64,000 nt of DNA from Thermoflavimicrobium daqui (GCF_003313465.1 NZ_KZ845663.1:666947-730946), one strand, 5' to 3'. Shown: positions 1-8,587, numbered from the stretch's first letter. The notes: generated by a model not told the origin, from the letters alone. Made by a program: numbers and translations.

Positions 1-94
1 CCACAAGGAAAAACAAAGCACCTATTTCTTGGCTTGCTACTTGTTGCAGTTTTTCACCTGGACCCGCAAGCCATATCGTTAATGTATGAAACAT
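1..94 (-). CDS. N-terminus of a membrane protein, probably conjugation-related (cut by window edge)
   Basis: Only the first 31 codons are inside the window. The ATG at 94 lies two bases past the stop codon of the upstream TcpC-like gene, with AAGGAGAG eight bases upstream, so the two genes are translationally linked. The visible protein starts MFHTLTIWLAGPGEK and becomes hydrophobic after about residue 20 (EIGALFFLV). Its place directly after a TcpC-like gene suggests a further subunit of the same transfer machinery, but the family cannot be named from 31 residues. Confidence 0.55.
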   Translation of the reverse strand, partial: MFHTLTIWLAGPGEKLQQVASQEIGALFFLV

Positions 95-96
95 AT

Positions 97-1002
97 TTAT
101 TTCTCTCCTTGTTTCATTTTTAATACATAAAATCGATCTTTTTCTTGCACTAACCAAAATTGATAATGATAAGTGACGCGAGCTCCTGACTGAACGTCCT
201 CGAGTAAAACATCAAAATCTGTTTTATATTCATTATCTTTTTCTTTTACTGTACTTATATTGGATAGCTCGATAAATTGAAACATATCTTTATAACCAAT
301 CTTTGGTTTTTGATCTTTCATCATATAACCAATTTGTTCATTACTATCTTGGGTATATGACTTCCAAAAATCACGCAAAAACTCTTCAACCTTTTTCCCT
401 GTTGAGTCATCAATATTTTGACCTTTTGATGGTTCTTCTTTCTTTTCACTCAATTGGGCTGCAACCGGTCGAGGAATTTCGAAAGGTTGATCAATCACGC
501 GATAGGAGTTTCCTGCTTTTTTGATAGGTACAACTAGATAGCGAAAAATTCGTTTATCATTTGTATCTTGGTTACCCACTAACCACTGATCAGCAAACAC
601 TGTTATCTCTTTTATGCCATCTTCACCTTCACGTTCTTGAATATTCCATGTACTCACATCATAAACTTTAGCTTCTTTATACTTCATTTCTTTGGCATCG
701 ATCTGAACTGCTTCTTTTAAATTTTGGGTGATAAACGGTAATAAGCGTTTGGTTCTATTCTCATCATCTTCCTTTTGCCATGTATAATATTCCTTAGTAA
801 ATTGCTCGGCAAAAGTCGTTTCTCCAAAGTTCAAACTAGCCGCTTCCGCTTGATTTGGCTTGATCGGCTCTTCAATGGTACGAATACGTTGAGGTATAAG
901 TCCTAATTGTACAGCCCATACGAGCGAAGTGCTTAAAGCAATATAAATAATTAATAGCCAAAACAAAACACGGATGATCTTCTGACCGACCGATGTAGAC
1001 AA
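97..1002 (-). CDS. TcpC-like conjugative transfer protein
   Basis: This 301-residue protein has a short cytoplasmic N-terminus, one membrane helix at about residues 10-32, and a soluble extracytoplasmic remainder. The segment FAEQFTKEYYTW followed by an Arg and a Leu-rich stretch (residues 64-95), and the split into two NTF2-like halves joined by a Lys/Glu/Ser-rich linker near residues 187-205, resemble the TcpC / conjugative transposon channel family, a bitopic component of Gram-positive type IV secretion. It starts with TTG behind AAGGGGGG. It lies 36 bp after the sortase gene and 2 bp before the next gene, so it belongs to a four-gene operon. The family assignment rests on pattern recall; a profile search would settle it. 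Confidence 0.62.
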   Translation of the reverse strand: MSTSVGQKIIRVLFWLLIIYIALSTSLVWAVQLGLIPQRIRTIEEPIKPNQAEAASLNFGETTFAEQFTKEYYTWQKEDDENRTKRLLPFITQNLKEAVQIDAKEMKYKEAKVYDVSTWNIQEREGEDGIKEITVFADQWLVGNQDTNDKRIFRYLVVPIKKAGNSYRVIDQPFEIPRPVAAQLSEKKEEPSKGQNIDDSTGKKVEEFLRDFWKSYTQDSNEQIGYMMKDQKPKIGYKDMFQFIELSNISTVKEKDNEYKTDFDVLLEDVQSGARVTYHYQFWLVQEKDRFYVLKMKQGEK

Positions 1003-1038
1003 TGTTTACGTCCCCCCTTTGCTCTGACTCTTACTAAG

Positions 1039-1647
1039 TTAATTGATTCTTTCTCTTAGAGTCGACTGGATAATGTATCGCTTCGGAGCAGGTCCCACAT
1101 AGTAAAATGGATAGCAAGTTGTTAATGTAAGTGTAGGTTTATCATGCGGAACAATAACCATTCGATCATCCGCATGGGTAATCCATGTCTTATTAATTAC
1201 ATAAATAAATGTTCCTTGATTAGTTTTAACGCGAAGTTCATCCCCCTTCTTCAATTGCCCTACTTTACGGAAAATAGTATCACGATGTCCTGAAAGCACA
1301 GCGTTATCTGGTTCGCCAGGTAATACACTGCCTGCATAGTGGCCTACTCCTTGGGCTAGTTCATCTTCATGAGTTCCTTCAATAATTGGCATTTGAGCAT
1401 TTAATTGTGGAATAATTAAATCAGCAAAGTGTTCCCCCTTAATCGGGCGATCCTTGGATGGGAAAACCACCCAAGGCTCCCCGTTACTTTTGGCTGCTGC
1501 TTCAACCATAGAGACAGTGGAGTTGGTTTGGATCGAATCCGCTTCTTTCACCACATTGATCTTTTGGAAATAACTCACAGCTGAATAACTACTGTAGGCA
1601 ATGCCAACGACAACCAATCCATATGCTAATATTCGATCCCATTTCAC
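1039..1647 (-). CDS. Class D sortase
   Basis: Transpeptidase that attaches surface proteins to peptidoglycan. It is 202 residues long with an N-terminal membrane anchor at about residues 7-27 and the full sortase triad: His121 in LSGHRDT, Cys178 in TLTTC and Arg190 in PKRYII. Length and the TLTTC context fit class D sortases of bacilli. The start is GTG in a GTGA overlap with the stop of the upstream LPDTA protein, so enzyme and probable substrate are translationally coupled. It is followed by a TcpC-like gene, which hints that the pair serves a conjugation surface structure rather than the general housekeeping role. Confidence 0.88.
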   Translation of the reverse strand: MKWDRILAYGLVVVGIAYSSYSAVSYFQKINVVKEADSIQTNSTVSMVEAAAKSNGEPWVVFPSKDRPIKGEHFADLIIPQLNAQMPIIEGTHEDELAQGVGHYAGSVLPGEPDNAVLSGHRDTIFRKVGQLKKGDELRVKTNQGTFIYVINKTWITHADDRMVIVPHDKPTLTLTTCYPFYYVGPAPKRYIIQSTLRERIN

Positions 1648-2486
1648 TTTCTTTTAACTACCTTTCTACCTTTGTCTTTAAACAAAATATAAAGTGATCC
1701 TAAAAGTGCTACAAATGCTCCAAAGATGACTCCTTCTAGATCACGACCAGCTGTATCTGGTAGCTTACCACCTTTTTCGGTTGTTGGTTTTTTAGATGGA
1801 ATTGTCGGTTTCGTAGTTGAAGAATCTGAACCATTTTTAGCATATGCTTGTTGATCAGAAGCAGGAGTTTTGGAAGGTGGATTGGTTGTTACTGCTTTTT
1901 TCGTGCCATTTCGACTGCCTGCTGTTTGCTGATTTTTTTCATTTACTGAGTTGGCAGCCTTTTTTTCTGTTGCATTTGCACGATTTACTTGCTCTTTTTC
2001 CTTCTGTTTAGCAACTACTTGAGGTTCCTTTTTCGCTGAGTCTGGCATTGTCGAACTATTATTTACCCCGTCACTGCTATTTTTAGGCTTTTCTTTAATT
2101 TTATCATAATCTTCATTCTTTTCATTAGTTGTATATGTATTTGATTCTTTTTCTTTCTTTGAATCCATTTTCTTTTGCTCTACATTTTTGGTTGAAGAAT
2201 TTACTTCAGGATCTTTAGGAGGGAGGTTCAACTCTTCTTCTAGTTTTACATTTGCTGCTGGCTGAAGAGATGGAAATTTATCTGGTGGTTTATCATCACT
2301 TGCAAATGCAGATCCTACTCCAATAGTTAGACCCGAAACAAGACAAAGTGCTAATACAGCCGTATGAGAAAAACGCTTTCTTGCTTTTCTCTTCATTTGT
2401 CGTCGACTGCGAGTACGACTCAATTCGACAGATGTATCTAATGATTCGTATTTTGATTTGACTACTCTTTTTGACTGATTCAACAT
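1644..2486 (-). CDS. LPDTA-anchored low-complexity surface protein, likely sortase D substrate
   Basis: The product has 280 residues from the chosen start, an ATG six bases after AGGAGG (a longer reading from 2510 lacks a Shine-Dalgarno sequence). The N-terminus is very basic for about 40 residues, followed by a hydrophobic signal core ending ASAFA near residue 62. The middle is rich in Lys, Asn, Ser, Thr and Glu without clear domains. The C-terminus holds the sorting signal LPDTA at residues 242-246, a hydrophobic stretch and a Lys/Arg tail. Class D sortases recognise LPxTA motifs, and the next gene encodes such a sortase with a 4-bp overlap. The role of the protein is unknown; a cell-surface stalk or adhesion part is possible. 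Confidence 0.82.
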   Translation of the reverse strand: MLNQSKRVVKSKYESLDTSVELSRTRSRRQMKRKARKRFSHTAVLALCLVSGLTIGVGSAFASDDKPPDKFPSLQPAANVKLEEELNLPPKDPEVNSSTKNVEQKKMDSKKEKESNTYTTNEKNEDYDKIKEKPKNSSDGVNNSSTMPDSAKKEPQVVAKQKEKEQVNRANATEKKAANSVNEKNQQTAGSRNGTKKAVTTNPPSKTPASDQQAYAKNGSDSSTTKPTIPSKKPTTEKGGKLPDTAGRDLEGVIFGAFVALLGSLYILFKDKGRKVVKRK

Positions 2487-2944
2487 TTTTCGCCTCCTTT
2501 TAGTATTCAAGCTTTCTTCTATCTATAAAACTAGCTAAAGATATATCATTTTTATACTTTTTTGGTAACACTTACCAAAAACTAAATAACCTAAATTTGG
2601 ATACCCTTGCTTCACTCATAAGAAAAAGTATCCATATGGTTTTTTTCCCGAACTTCATCTTTTTAATCAAATTTTTATACCCATGAAGAAAAGGAGATTG
2701 GTACAATCTTTTGGCCCAAAATCTCCTCCAGTTGTTCTATGCGTATCGACATTTTTGTCATTTTCGCATTATTAGACAATAAATTGTTTGATTTTGTCCA
2801 AATTGTTCACTCTTTGTCCTAATATTATTACATCTAACTTCTCTTTTTCAATACTTTCTTCAAATTTTTGGTATAAATGCCAAAACCCACGATAACGTGG
2901 GTTTAAATCTCTTTTAGCGTTCACTTACCAATCTCGTAAAATCA
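2487..2944. other. Intergenic region with a terminator and possible promoter of the sortase operon
   Basis: There is no open reading frame of note. The segment is AT-rich. It should hold the promoter of the minus-strand LPDTA-sortase operon near 2520-2600. A weak inverted repeat with GGAGATT/AATCTCC arms lies around 2694-2730. The strong hairpin at 2883-2904 is listed separately. Confidence 0.5.
2883..2904 (-). terminator. Hairpin terminator downstream of the DUF3891 gene
   Basis: The perfect 9-bp stem AAACCCACG / CGTGGGTTT encloses a four-base loop. It lies 41 bp after the stop of the minus-strand DUF3891 gene and is followed by a short T-rich stretch on that strand. Confidence 0.7.
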
Positions 2945-3637
2945 TTAAGCTAAAATCTTATAGATATAGACATCTTCATTCACAACTTGACGATTCTTAT
3001 CTATTACTTGATAAGGGATTCGAATAATAAAAGAGCTATCAAACTGATTGGGTTCTAATCGTAAGCATGTATCACTTTCCCAAATCCAGTGATACCTTAC
3101 ACCTTGATACATCAAACCATTTTTATACCATGGATGGGTATTTTTTTTGGGCTCATTTAAACATATTGCCAATGATAGATGATCACAAAACTGTAAAAGC
3201 GCAAAGTTTTCCTTCATACTTTGCATTTCCAATCGTGTAAAGTGCTGTTTTAATTTATGCTGTCTATCGAGTTCACCTTGGAAAAAATACATGCCCAACT
3301 CTGACTGGTCATTTTTAAAAAAAGAGGCAAAGTGTAAGCTACAGAGATAACCAGCATAAGGTTCCTTTGATTGGACAATCTTAATTCCTTCTTGATAAGC
3401 TTCTATCTTCTCTTTCAATGGATACCGTGAAAAATCGGTAGGCTGATTCGTTTTCTCATCCCATAACACGGACTGATCTAACTTCTTCCAACCTACATCA
3501 TGATAAGAAATCGCATAAAGTGTTTCTTTCCTAGGAACAATCTCATGATTCCAATGCAGGGCAAACTCCCCTGAAACTAAAGCATGATCATGTTGAGGAA
3601 TTAGAATAAAATGGTCTTCTTGCTGCCGGACGATCAT
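2945..3637 (-). CDS. DUF3891 family protein
   Basis: This soluble 230-residue protein has the hallmarks I associate with DUF3891: QHDHA near residues 15-19, ISYHDVGW at 43-50 and FCDHLSLAI around 150. The spaced His-Asp pairs resemble an HD-like metal-binding fold, but no reaction is known for the family. A Shine-Dalgarno AAGGATG lies upstream of the ATG. It is monocistronic, with a terminator 40 bp downstream and a divergent membrane-protein gene upstream. Confidence 0.72.
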   Translation of the reverse strand: MIVRQQEDHFILIPQHDHALVSGEFALHWNHEIVPRKETLYAISYHDVGWKKLDQSVLWDEKTNQPTDFSRYPLKEKIEAYQEGIKIVQSKEPYAGYLCSLHFASFFKNDQSELGMYFFQGELDRQHKLKQHFTRLEMQSMKENFALLQFCDHLSLAICLNEPKKNTHPWYKNGLMYQGVRYHWIWESDTCLRLEPNQFDSSFIIRIPYQVIDKNRQVVNEDVYIYKILA

Positions 3638-3865
3638 ATATTGTCATCCTTTCTCATATTACCAGCGAGCCATTTATATACTTATTTTTCCCTTTTTCTA
3701 TCCACACTAACCAAAGATCATTTCATTTTGCAAAGTGTTTATTATCATCTTCTTTTTTAATTATTTGAAGGGATATATAAATTCTATTATCTCTACTATA
3801 ATAAAAGTATTAGATTGTTTGCCCACTAAAACGAATCCATTTCTATAATCGAAAGGGAAGATCCT

Positions 3866-5572
3866 ATGATTCGAATGGTTATTTTCTCATTTCTTTTGGG
3901 AATTTTCTTTATCAATTGGTATCCTCCGATTTGGAAGAAAAAGTTCCGGACTAGACGATTTATCACTACCCAAATTATTCGCTATATTTTGGGTAGTCTA
4001 TACGCATTTATTCTCCTATACTTTCATTTACTTGATCAAACTTTCTTAGCACTATTTTATTGGATTGGATCTATCTTTTTCCTAGTAATAATTATTGATG
4101 GTATACGATGTTTGGCGGCATATGAGAATGAGCGTCGTATTCCAATAGCAATGATAGGAGTAAATATAGGAAGCATTGCCCTTATTTCTTTTATCTTTCT
4201 TTGGACCATTTATCCATTTGCCATTGCGCAAGATCGACATGATTTCATGAAAAAATTCGTAAAAACAAAGGAAACCACCGAAAATATGAGTCCGACTAAT
4301 GAACAACATATTCCTGTTGTTCCCCGTGAATATGCTCGATATAAAATGGAAAAAATTCTAGGAAAAGTTAAAAATTACTCTTATTATGATCTAGAAGAAC
4401 CTTATATACAAAAGATTAATAATAGGCTTTATTGGATAGCTGCCTTAAATCATAAAAGCTTTTTTAAGTGGTTGAATACGGATGGTGTACCTGGTTACAT
4501 GAAGATGAGCGCAGAAGATCATCAATCGGAAGCACAGTTTGTTGCCCATTCCATCAAATATGTACCTAGTGGATACTTTAGCGAAAATCTGATTCGCTTA
4601 GCTCGAACTAAATATCCTGATCTTATTTTTATGCAACCTTCTTTTGAGCCTGACGAAAATGGGAAACCTTATTATGCTCTTAGTTATGGATCCTACCATA
4701 AGATGCGAAATATTCGCTCTGTCGAAGGGGTTATTTTAATAGATCCAGCAAACGGCCAGATGAAAAAATACCCCATGAAGCAAGTACCTTCCTTTGTAGA
4801 TCAGGTAGTTCCACATGATATTGCCTATGACTATAATTATTGGTTTGGTAAATACAAACATGGTTTTTGGAATTCCATCTTAGGCAAAACAGATGTTCAT
4901 GTCCCACCAGAAGAATTTGTGGCTGTCTTTGATCATCGACTCCATATGTATTGGGCCACAGATCATACACGTGATGAAGAAAATGCTGGTTCCATGGTTG
5001 GCTATTCGATGCTTAATTCACGAACGGGTGAACTCAATTATTACAGTAAAACAAATGGGATGATTAATGGAACAACAGCTATGAATGTAGTCGAAAAGAC
5101 ATTCCGTGAAAAGCAATGGCATGGTGCTAGTCCCATCTTATATTATATCTACGGACAATATACTTGGATTGTTCCAGCATTAGATAGTAATAATGTGATT
5201 CGAAAAATTGTTTTAGTCAATGCCAAAGATGAGAAAGTGATTGGACATGGTGATAGTAAACAAGAAGCCTTTGACCAATATCAATATGCTATATCTACCA
5301 ACTTCAATGGTGATTCTGCTACACCTACCCCAAATGCTAAACTTGCCCAAACCAAAGGGAAAGTGACTGCTGTTTATAAAAATCAACAAGCAGATGAGAC
5401 CTATGTCCAATTTTTAATTGAAGGTAATAACCATATCTTTACAATGTCTTCCAAAAACAATCCTTATATTATCTTTTTAGAAACCGGACATGAAGTTGAT
5501 CTTCGTTATATTGAAACAAAACAAACTATAGTAGCAACCAAACAAGTCAAAAATCTTACTCTAAAGAAATAA
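3866..5572 (+). CDS. Membrane protein with large extracytoplasmic domain, function unknown
   Basis: The product has 568 residues. Four hydrophobic segments lie at about residues 3-20, 33-55, 60-80 and 95-120, followed by about 440 residues predicted to face outside the cell. The outer part is rich in Tyr, Asn and Lys and has no recognisable catalytic motif. A recurring pattern of beta-like segments (for example YALSYGSYHK, LHMYWATDH, YIYGQYTWIVPALD) suggests a repeated fold. The start follows GAAAGGGAAGATCCT. The gene stands alone between a divergent DUF3891 gene and a hairpin-bearing repeat. I do not recognise the family; a sensor or wall-associated protein is possible. Confidence 0.75.
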   Translation: MIRMVIFSFLLGIFFINWYPPIWKKKFRTRRFITTQIIRYILGSLYAFILLYFHLLDQTFLALFYWIGSIFFLVIIIDGIRCLAAYENERRIPIAMIGVNIGSIALISFIFLWTIYPFAIAQDRHDFMKKFVKTKETTENMSPTNEQHIPVVPREYARYKMEKILGKVKNYSYYDLEEPYIQKINNRLYWIAALNHKSFFKWLNTDGVPGYMKMSAEDHQSEAQFVAHSIKYVPSGYFSENLIRLARTKYPDLIFMQPSFEPDENGKPYYALSYGSYHKMRNIRSVEGVILIDPANGQMKKYPMKQVPSFVDQVVPHDIAYDYNYWFGKYKHGFWNSILGKTDVHVPPEEFVAVFDHRLHMYWATDHTRDEENAGSMVGYSMLNSRTGELNYYSKTNGMINGTTAMNVVEKTFREKQWHGASPILYYIYGQYTWIVPALDSNNVIRKIVLVNAKDEKVIGHGDSKQEAFDQYQYAISTNFNGDSATPTPNAKLAQTKGKVTAVYKNQQADETYVQFLIEGNNHIFTMSSKNNPYIIFLETGHEVDLRYIETKQTIVATKQVKNLTLKK

Positions 5573-5976
5573 TGGAGCACCCCTCCAAAATCTAATAGTT
5601 TTCAATGAATAATAAATAGATTAGAAGCTATTTCAAAAGTATTTTTCACATCATTATTCAAGATAACCTGTGTACATCTTTCGCTTCTGTTGTCCGCACA
5701 GGTTATTTTATTCTATGAACTTTGAAATAGCTTCTATCATTCCAAAATAATAGTTTCTCTTAAAGTTTATTTCTGTATAAACATCTCTTGGGCAAGGTTT
5801 CCATTATCTAATGATTTTCCTTCTCCGAGGTAGCCCTCTTAATCAGTCGCTCATTACTTCGCTACTCACTCCCTCTAAAGATTGGATACAAAAGTCGTTC
5901 CTATACGCGATTCCATTGGGGAATGATCTCGATTTTGAATCGAATAATGTAACAAGCTCTATTATTTTTCACTTTT
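5573..5976. other. Intergenic region between convergent genes, holding a MITE-like element
   Basis: The region separates the convergent membrane-protein and YfkAB genes. Its main content is the inverted-repeat element at 5622-5736. No coding capacity with a ribosome-binding site is seen in the remaining 240 bp. Confidence 0.5.
5622..5736. repeat. 115-bp element with 16-bp perfect terminal inverted repeats and an inner hairpin
   Basis: The ends carry TAGAAGCTATTTCAAA at 5622-5637 and its exact reverse complement at 5721-5736. Inside lies a second perfect 10-bp stem, ATAACCTGTG (5663-5672) with CACAGGTTAT (5697-5706), followed by TTTTATTC. Size and symmetry suit a miniature inverted-repeat element, and the inner hairpin could terminate transcription of the gene ending at 5572. 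No clear target-site duplication is seen. Confidence 0.55.
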
Positions 5977-7179
5977 TCAATCAAGCGTTATCAGCGCTTT
6001 TCGCTCTTTAAAGACCCAATCCGGATAATAGGTTTGAGCTACCAAAATATTAGGACCTGTACAACGTGCTTGTTGACAGTAACAGTGATACTTATGAGCC
6101 ACAGGATGAGCTAGCCAACGCTCAAAAACTTCGGTTAAAGAATCTTTATAGATATTTCCTAATACTGGTATGTCTCCAAAGTCTGTCACGACTACATCAC
6201 CAGTAAATACATTGACGTTAAGTCGGTTTCTACCATCTGGATCTTGTCGTGCTGTTACATTCGATTCATCCACAAAAATTCTCTTCCAAAGAGTAAGATC
6301 TTCATCTTGATTACTACAAGGAAAAAAGGGGAGTGTACCGAGTAAAATCCATAAATCAGGATGACGGTGATCCAACAAATGAATGATAGCCTCACGATAT
6401 TCCTGTAAAGTTAATAAACTCATTCCTTTAGCAAAATCACTTGGGTATAGTGGATGTACTTCATGCCGTTTACATCCCATCTCCTGAATCGTTTGATGCA
6501 TATCAACAATGTACGGCGCTGTAAAAGGACTTAAGAATGATTCAGCCGAGACAAAGATCCCTGCTTTGGATAATGTACGGGCATTCTCTTTCATCCGTTC
6601 AAACAAGGATTTCGCTACTTCAAAACTTACTTCTTTACGGAAATTACCAAAGGCCATCCGGTAAAAATCTTCCGCATGACGATAGTTATAAGAAATATGT
6701 AATACGTCTACATCTTCAATCCAATCCTCATATCTTGATAACGGCAACGTTAAATTTGAATTGATTTGCGTATAAATGCCTCGAGATTTTGCATATTTTA
6801 ATAAGGGGATGATCGTCTCTTTCACTACTTTTGGACTTAAAATGGGCTCGCCACCAGTAATACTTATCGTTTGAAGAGTTTCTATCTCATCCAATCGGTT
6901 AAGTATAAAGTCGATAGGAATAGGAATGCCATCTTTCTCTACTAATTGTTCACCTACAGCACAATGTTCACAGCGTAGGTTACACAAATTGGTGACTGTC
7001 AATTCAACACTGGTCAGCTCATACTTTCCTTTCTCAGACCGTGTATACCATGCATCCCAAGGATCCCAATCTGGGGTAATTCTACATTTTTCCATTTCAT
7101 ACTTTTCCATAGCTTTCTCCCATCCTTCTATAACCTTAACCCGACGATGAGTATAGACTAAATTGTTTTCCAAGGTCAA
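5977..7179 (-). CDS. yfkAB: Radical SAM / CxCxxxxC protein YfkAB
   Basis: This 400-residue radical SAM enzyme has the Fe4S4-binding cysteines Cys66, Cys70 and Cys73 in CNLRCEHC and an ITGGEP motif after it. A C-terminal CYCQQARC motif (Cys366, Cys368, Cys373) defines the YfkAB family and probably binds a second cluster. In vivo substrate and reaction are not established for this family. The start is TTG with GAGGG five bases upstream; no in-frame ATG near it has a better site. It is monocistronic and converges with the unknown membrane-protein gene. Confidence 0.88.
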   Translation of the reverse strand: MTLENNLVYTHRRVKVIEGWEKAMEKYEMEKCRITPDWDPWDAWYTRSEKGKYELTSVELTVTNLCNLRCEHCAVGEQLVEKDGIPIPIDFILNRLDEIETLQTISITGGEPILSPKVVKETIIPLLKYAKSRGIYTQINSNLTLPLSRYEDWIEDVDVLHISYNYRHAEDFYRMAFGNFRKEVSFEVAKSLFERMKENARTLSKAGIFVSAESFLSPFTAPYIVDMHQTIQEMGCKRHEVHPLYPSDFAKGMSLLTLQEYREAIIHLLDHRHPDLWILLGTLPFFPCSNQDEDLTLWKRIFVDESNVTARQDPDGRNRLNVNVFTGDVVVTDFGDIPVLGNIYKDSLTEVFERWLAHPVAHKYHCYCQQARCTGPNILVAQTYYPDWVFKERKALITLD

Positions 7180-7221
7180 TCATACCCTCTTTTCTTCAAC
7201 AATCGACCATCTTTATATTTT

Positions 7222-7271
7222 TTTCGACAGTCTCACTCTATTTCCCCGGAAATAGAGTGAGACTGTCGAAA
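7222..7271. repeat. 50-bp near-perfect palindrome (24-bp arms)
   Basis: Bases 7222-7245 pair without mismatch with 7248-7271, leaving a two-base centre. The outer parts read TTTCGACAGTCTCACTC and its complement. It lies just upstream of yfkAB on the minus strand and 230 bp before a small plus-strand gene. There is no U-tract on either side, so it is not a normal terminator; an insertion-sequence end remnant or a cruciform-forming site is more likely. Confidence 0.7.
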
Positions 7272-7500
7272 TAGGTCTGTTATTTTTGTAATCGATTTGT
7301 AATGATAAATAATAACTTAAACCCTTTATTTACGGACTTTCACTCATAAATCAGGTCATTCTTATGTCACAAAAGTGTTGTTGTATTTCTAATTGGTAAC
7401 CCTAACATTACATCTCTTTTACATTTCCCCAAAATGAAAGACAAGAGTAGACTCCTTTTTTATAATGAAAATACATTCAATCACACGGAGGGATAATCCA

Positions 7501-7596
7501 ATGAATAACGCAACTATCGGATTAATTAATGGTGCTTTACTAAGTCTTCCTATTTGGGGTCTGATCTACTTTGCAATTCATCTAATCCTCAATTAA
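7501..7596 (+). CDS. 31-residue small membrane protein
   Basis: The short gene has an ATG seven bases after GGAGGG and encodes MNNATIGLINGALLSLPIWG followed by LIYFAIHLILN. The whole of it is one hydrophobic helix with a small-residue N-terminus. A TATAAT lies at 7461-7466, though without a good -35. A second minute frame (GTG at 7628, 16 codons, GGAGG upstream) follows and ends inside a strong terminator, so the two may form a small transcript. The function is unknown; toxin-like or complex-associated single-helix peptides are possibilities. Confidence 0.5.
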   Translation: MNNATIGLINGALLSLPIWGLIYFAIHLILN

Positions 7597-7676
7597 TTAG
7601 TTATCTACCTTTATGGAGGAATCAAAAGTGAATATCGTTACTTTGGAAGTATCTTTTCCATATCGACTAAGACTGT

Positions 7677-7719
7677 AAAAAACGCTTTCTTCTAAATATC
7701 AAGGGAGAAAGCGTTTTTT
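7677..7719 (+). terminator. Rho-independent terminator of the small-peptide transcript
   Basis: A perfect 14-bp stem pairs AAAAAACGCTTTCT (7677-7690) with AGAAAGCGTTTTTT (7706-7719) across a 15-base loop, ending in a T-run. Confidence 0.85.
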
Positions 7720-7761
7720 ACATTTATCCGCTGGTAAAACATACTTTCTAAAAATGACTGT

Positions 7762-8070
7762 TTACTTTTCCTTCAATCGCCCCCCATAAGCAAGAATAAG
7801 AATAAAAACCATCCTCCATAACACAGCAGGCGATAAAGGTCCTTTAGGTATAACGAGTAGTACTAAGGCGATTTACATGTTCTGTCACTGCATCTGAAAG
7901 AGTTGTTACTTGTTCCCTTATTAGCTGTAAAAGCAATGTTCCAAAGAAGGAATTATCGATAGTAAAAGTAGAAGAAATCCAAATGAAGCAACCCGTCTGC
8001 TTATGTTATAAAAAATATCATCTCTTCGCCAGTGACTTAAAAATTCTCTACCTTCACTAAGAACAGTGTT
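7762..8070 (-). pseudogene. Decayed membrane-protein gene, at least two frameshifts and no start
   Basis: On the minus strand three overlapping open segments in different frames read as one protein: FLSHWRRDDIFYNISRRVAS followed by a Leu-rich helix, then TLLLQLIREQVTTLSDAVTE, then a segment with PKGPLSPAVLWRMVFILILA ending at 7762. A good Shine-Dalgarno AGGAGGAG remains at about 8083-8090, but no usable start codon follows it. Each junction needs a frame change, so this is probably an inactive gene for a small two-helix membrane protein of unknown family. Sequencing error is the alternative. Confidence 0.42.
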
Positions 8071-8134
8071 GCTCTATAAGTTCTCCTCCTCTATAATGAA
8101 AAGTTGAAATAACATATGTAAGAGGTGTAAACAT

Positions 8135-8587
8135 ATGCACTTCCTGTTCTTGTTTAAGTTAGATATGCCTACTTGGCTTAGTATATTTTTCCAATTTTAT
8201 TGGATTTTTTTGGTTGTCTTTTTGGGGATCGGTGGGTACTTTATGTTTCGGAAATTTTTAAAAGCACTGCCCCAAGCAGATGGTAAATCCATTTTGGATT
8301 GGCAAGAGCACTATATCAATCAAACCATCCATCTTTGGAAAGATGAAGATAAAAAACTATTAAATGAATTGGTAGAGCCTGTTCCTAAACTCTTTCGCGA
8401 TGTAGCTAAGCAAAAAATTGCTGCGAAAATTGGGGAAATCGCTTTAGAACATAAGGCTACACAGATGAAACAAGAATACATCATTCAAGGTTATATTCTA
8501 GCTACCCCCAAACGTGATCATAAATGGTTAATCCAAACGTTAGAAAAGAAGAAAATCGATCTCTCTCCTTATCAACATCTTTTTTGA
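8135..8587 (+). CDS. yneK: DUF2621 family membrane protein (YneK-like)
   Basis: This 150-residue protein has one N-terminal membrane helix (about residues 14-36) and a cytoplasmic domain with the features of B. subtilis YneK: DWQEHYI, LLNELVEPVPKLFRDVA and GYILATPKRDHKWL. Its function is unknown. AAGAGGTG precedes the ATG by seven bases. The gene lies just upstream of the cold-shock transcription unit, which has its own promoter. Confidence 0.85.
   Translation: MHFLFLFKLDMPTWLSIFFQFYWIFLVVFLGIGGYFMFRKFLKALPQADGKSILDWQEHYINQTIHLWKDEDKKLLNELVEPVPKLFRDVAKQKIAAKIGEIALEHKATQMKQEYIIQGYILATPKRDHKWLIQTLEKKKIDLSPYQHLF

Noticed and set aside
5811..6011. 66-codon open frame on the plus strand.
   Set aside because: It overlaps the 3' end of yfkAB, has no ribosome-binding site, and encodes no recognisable sequence.
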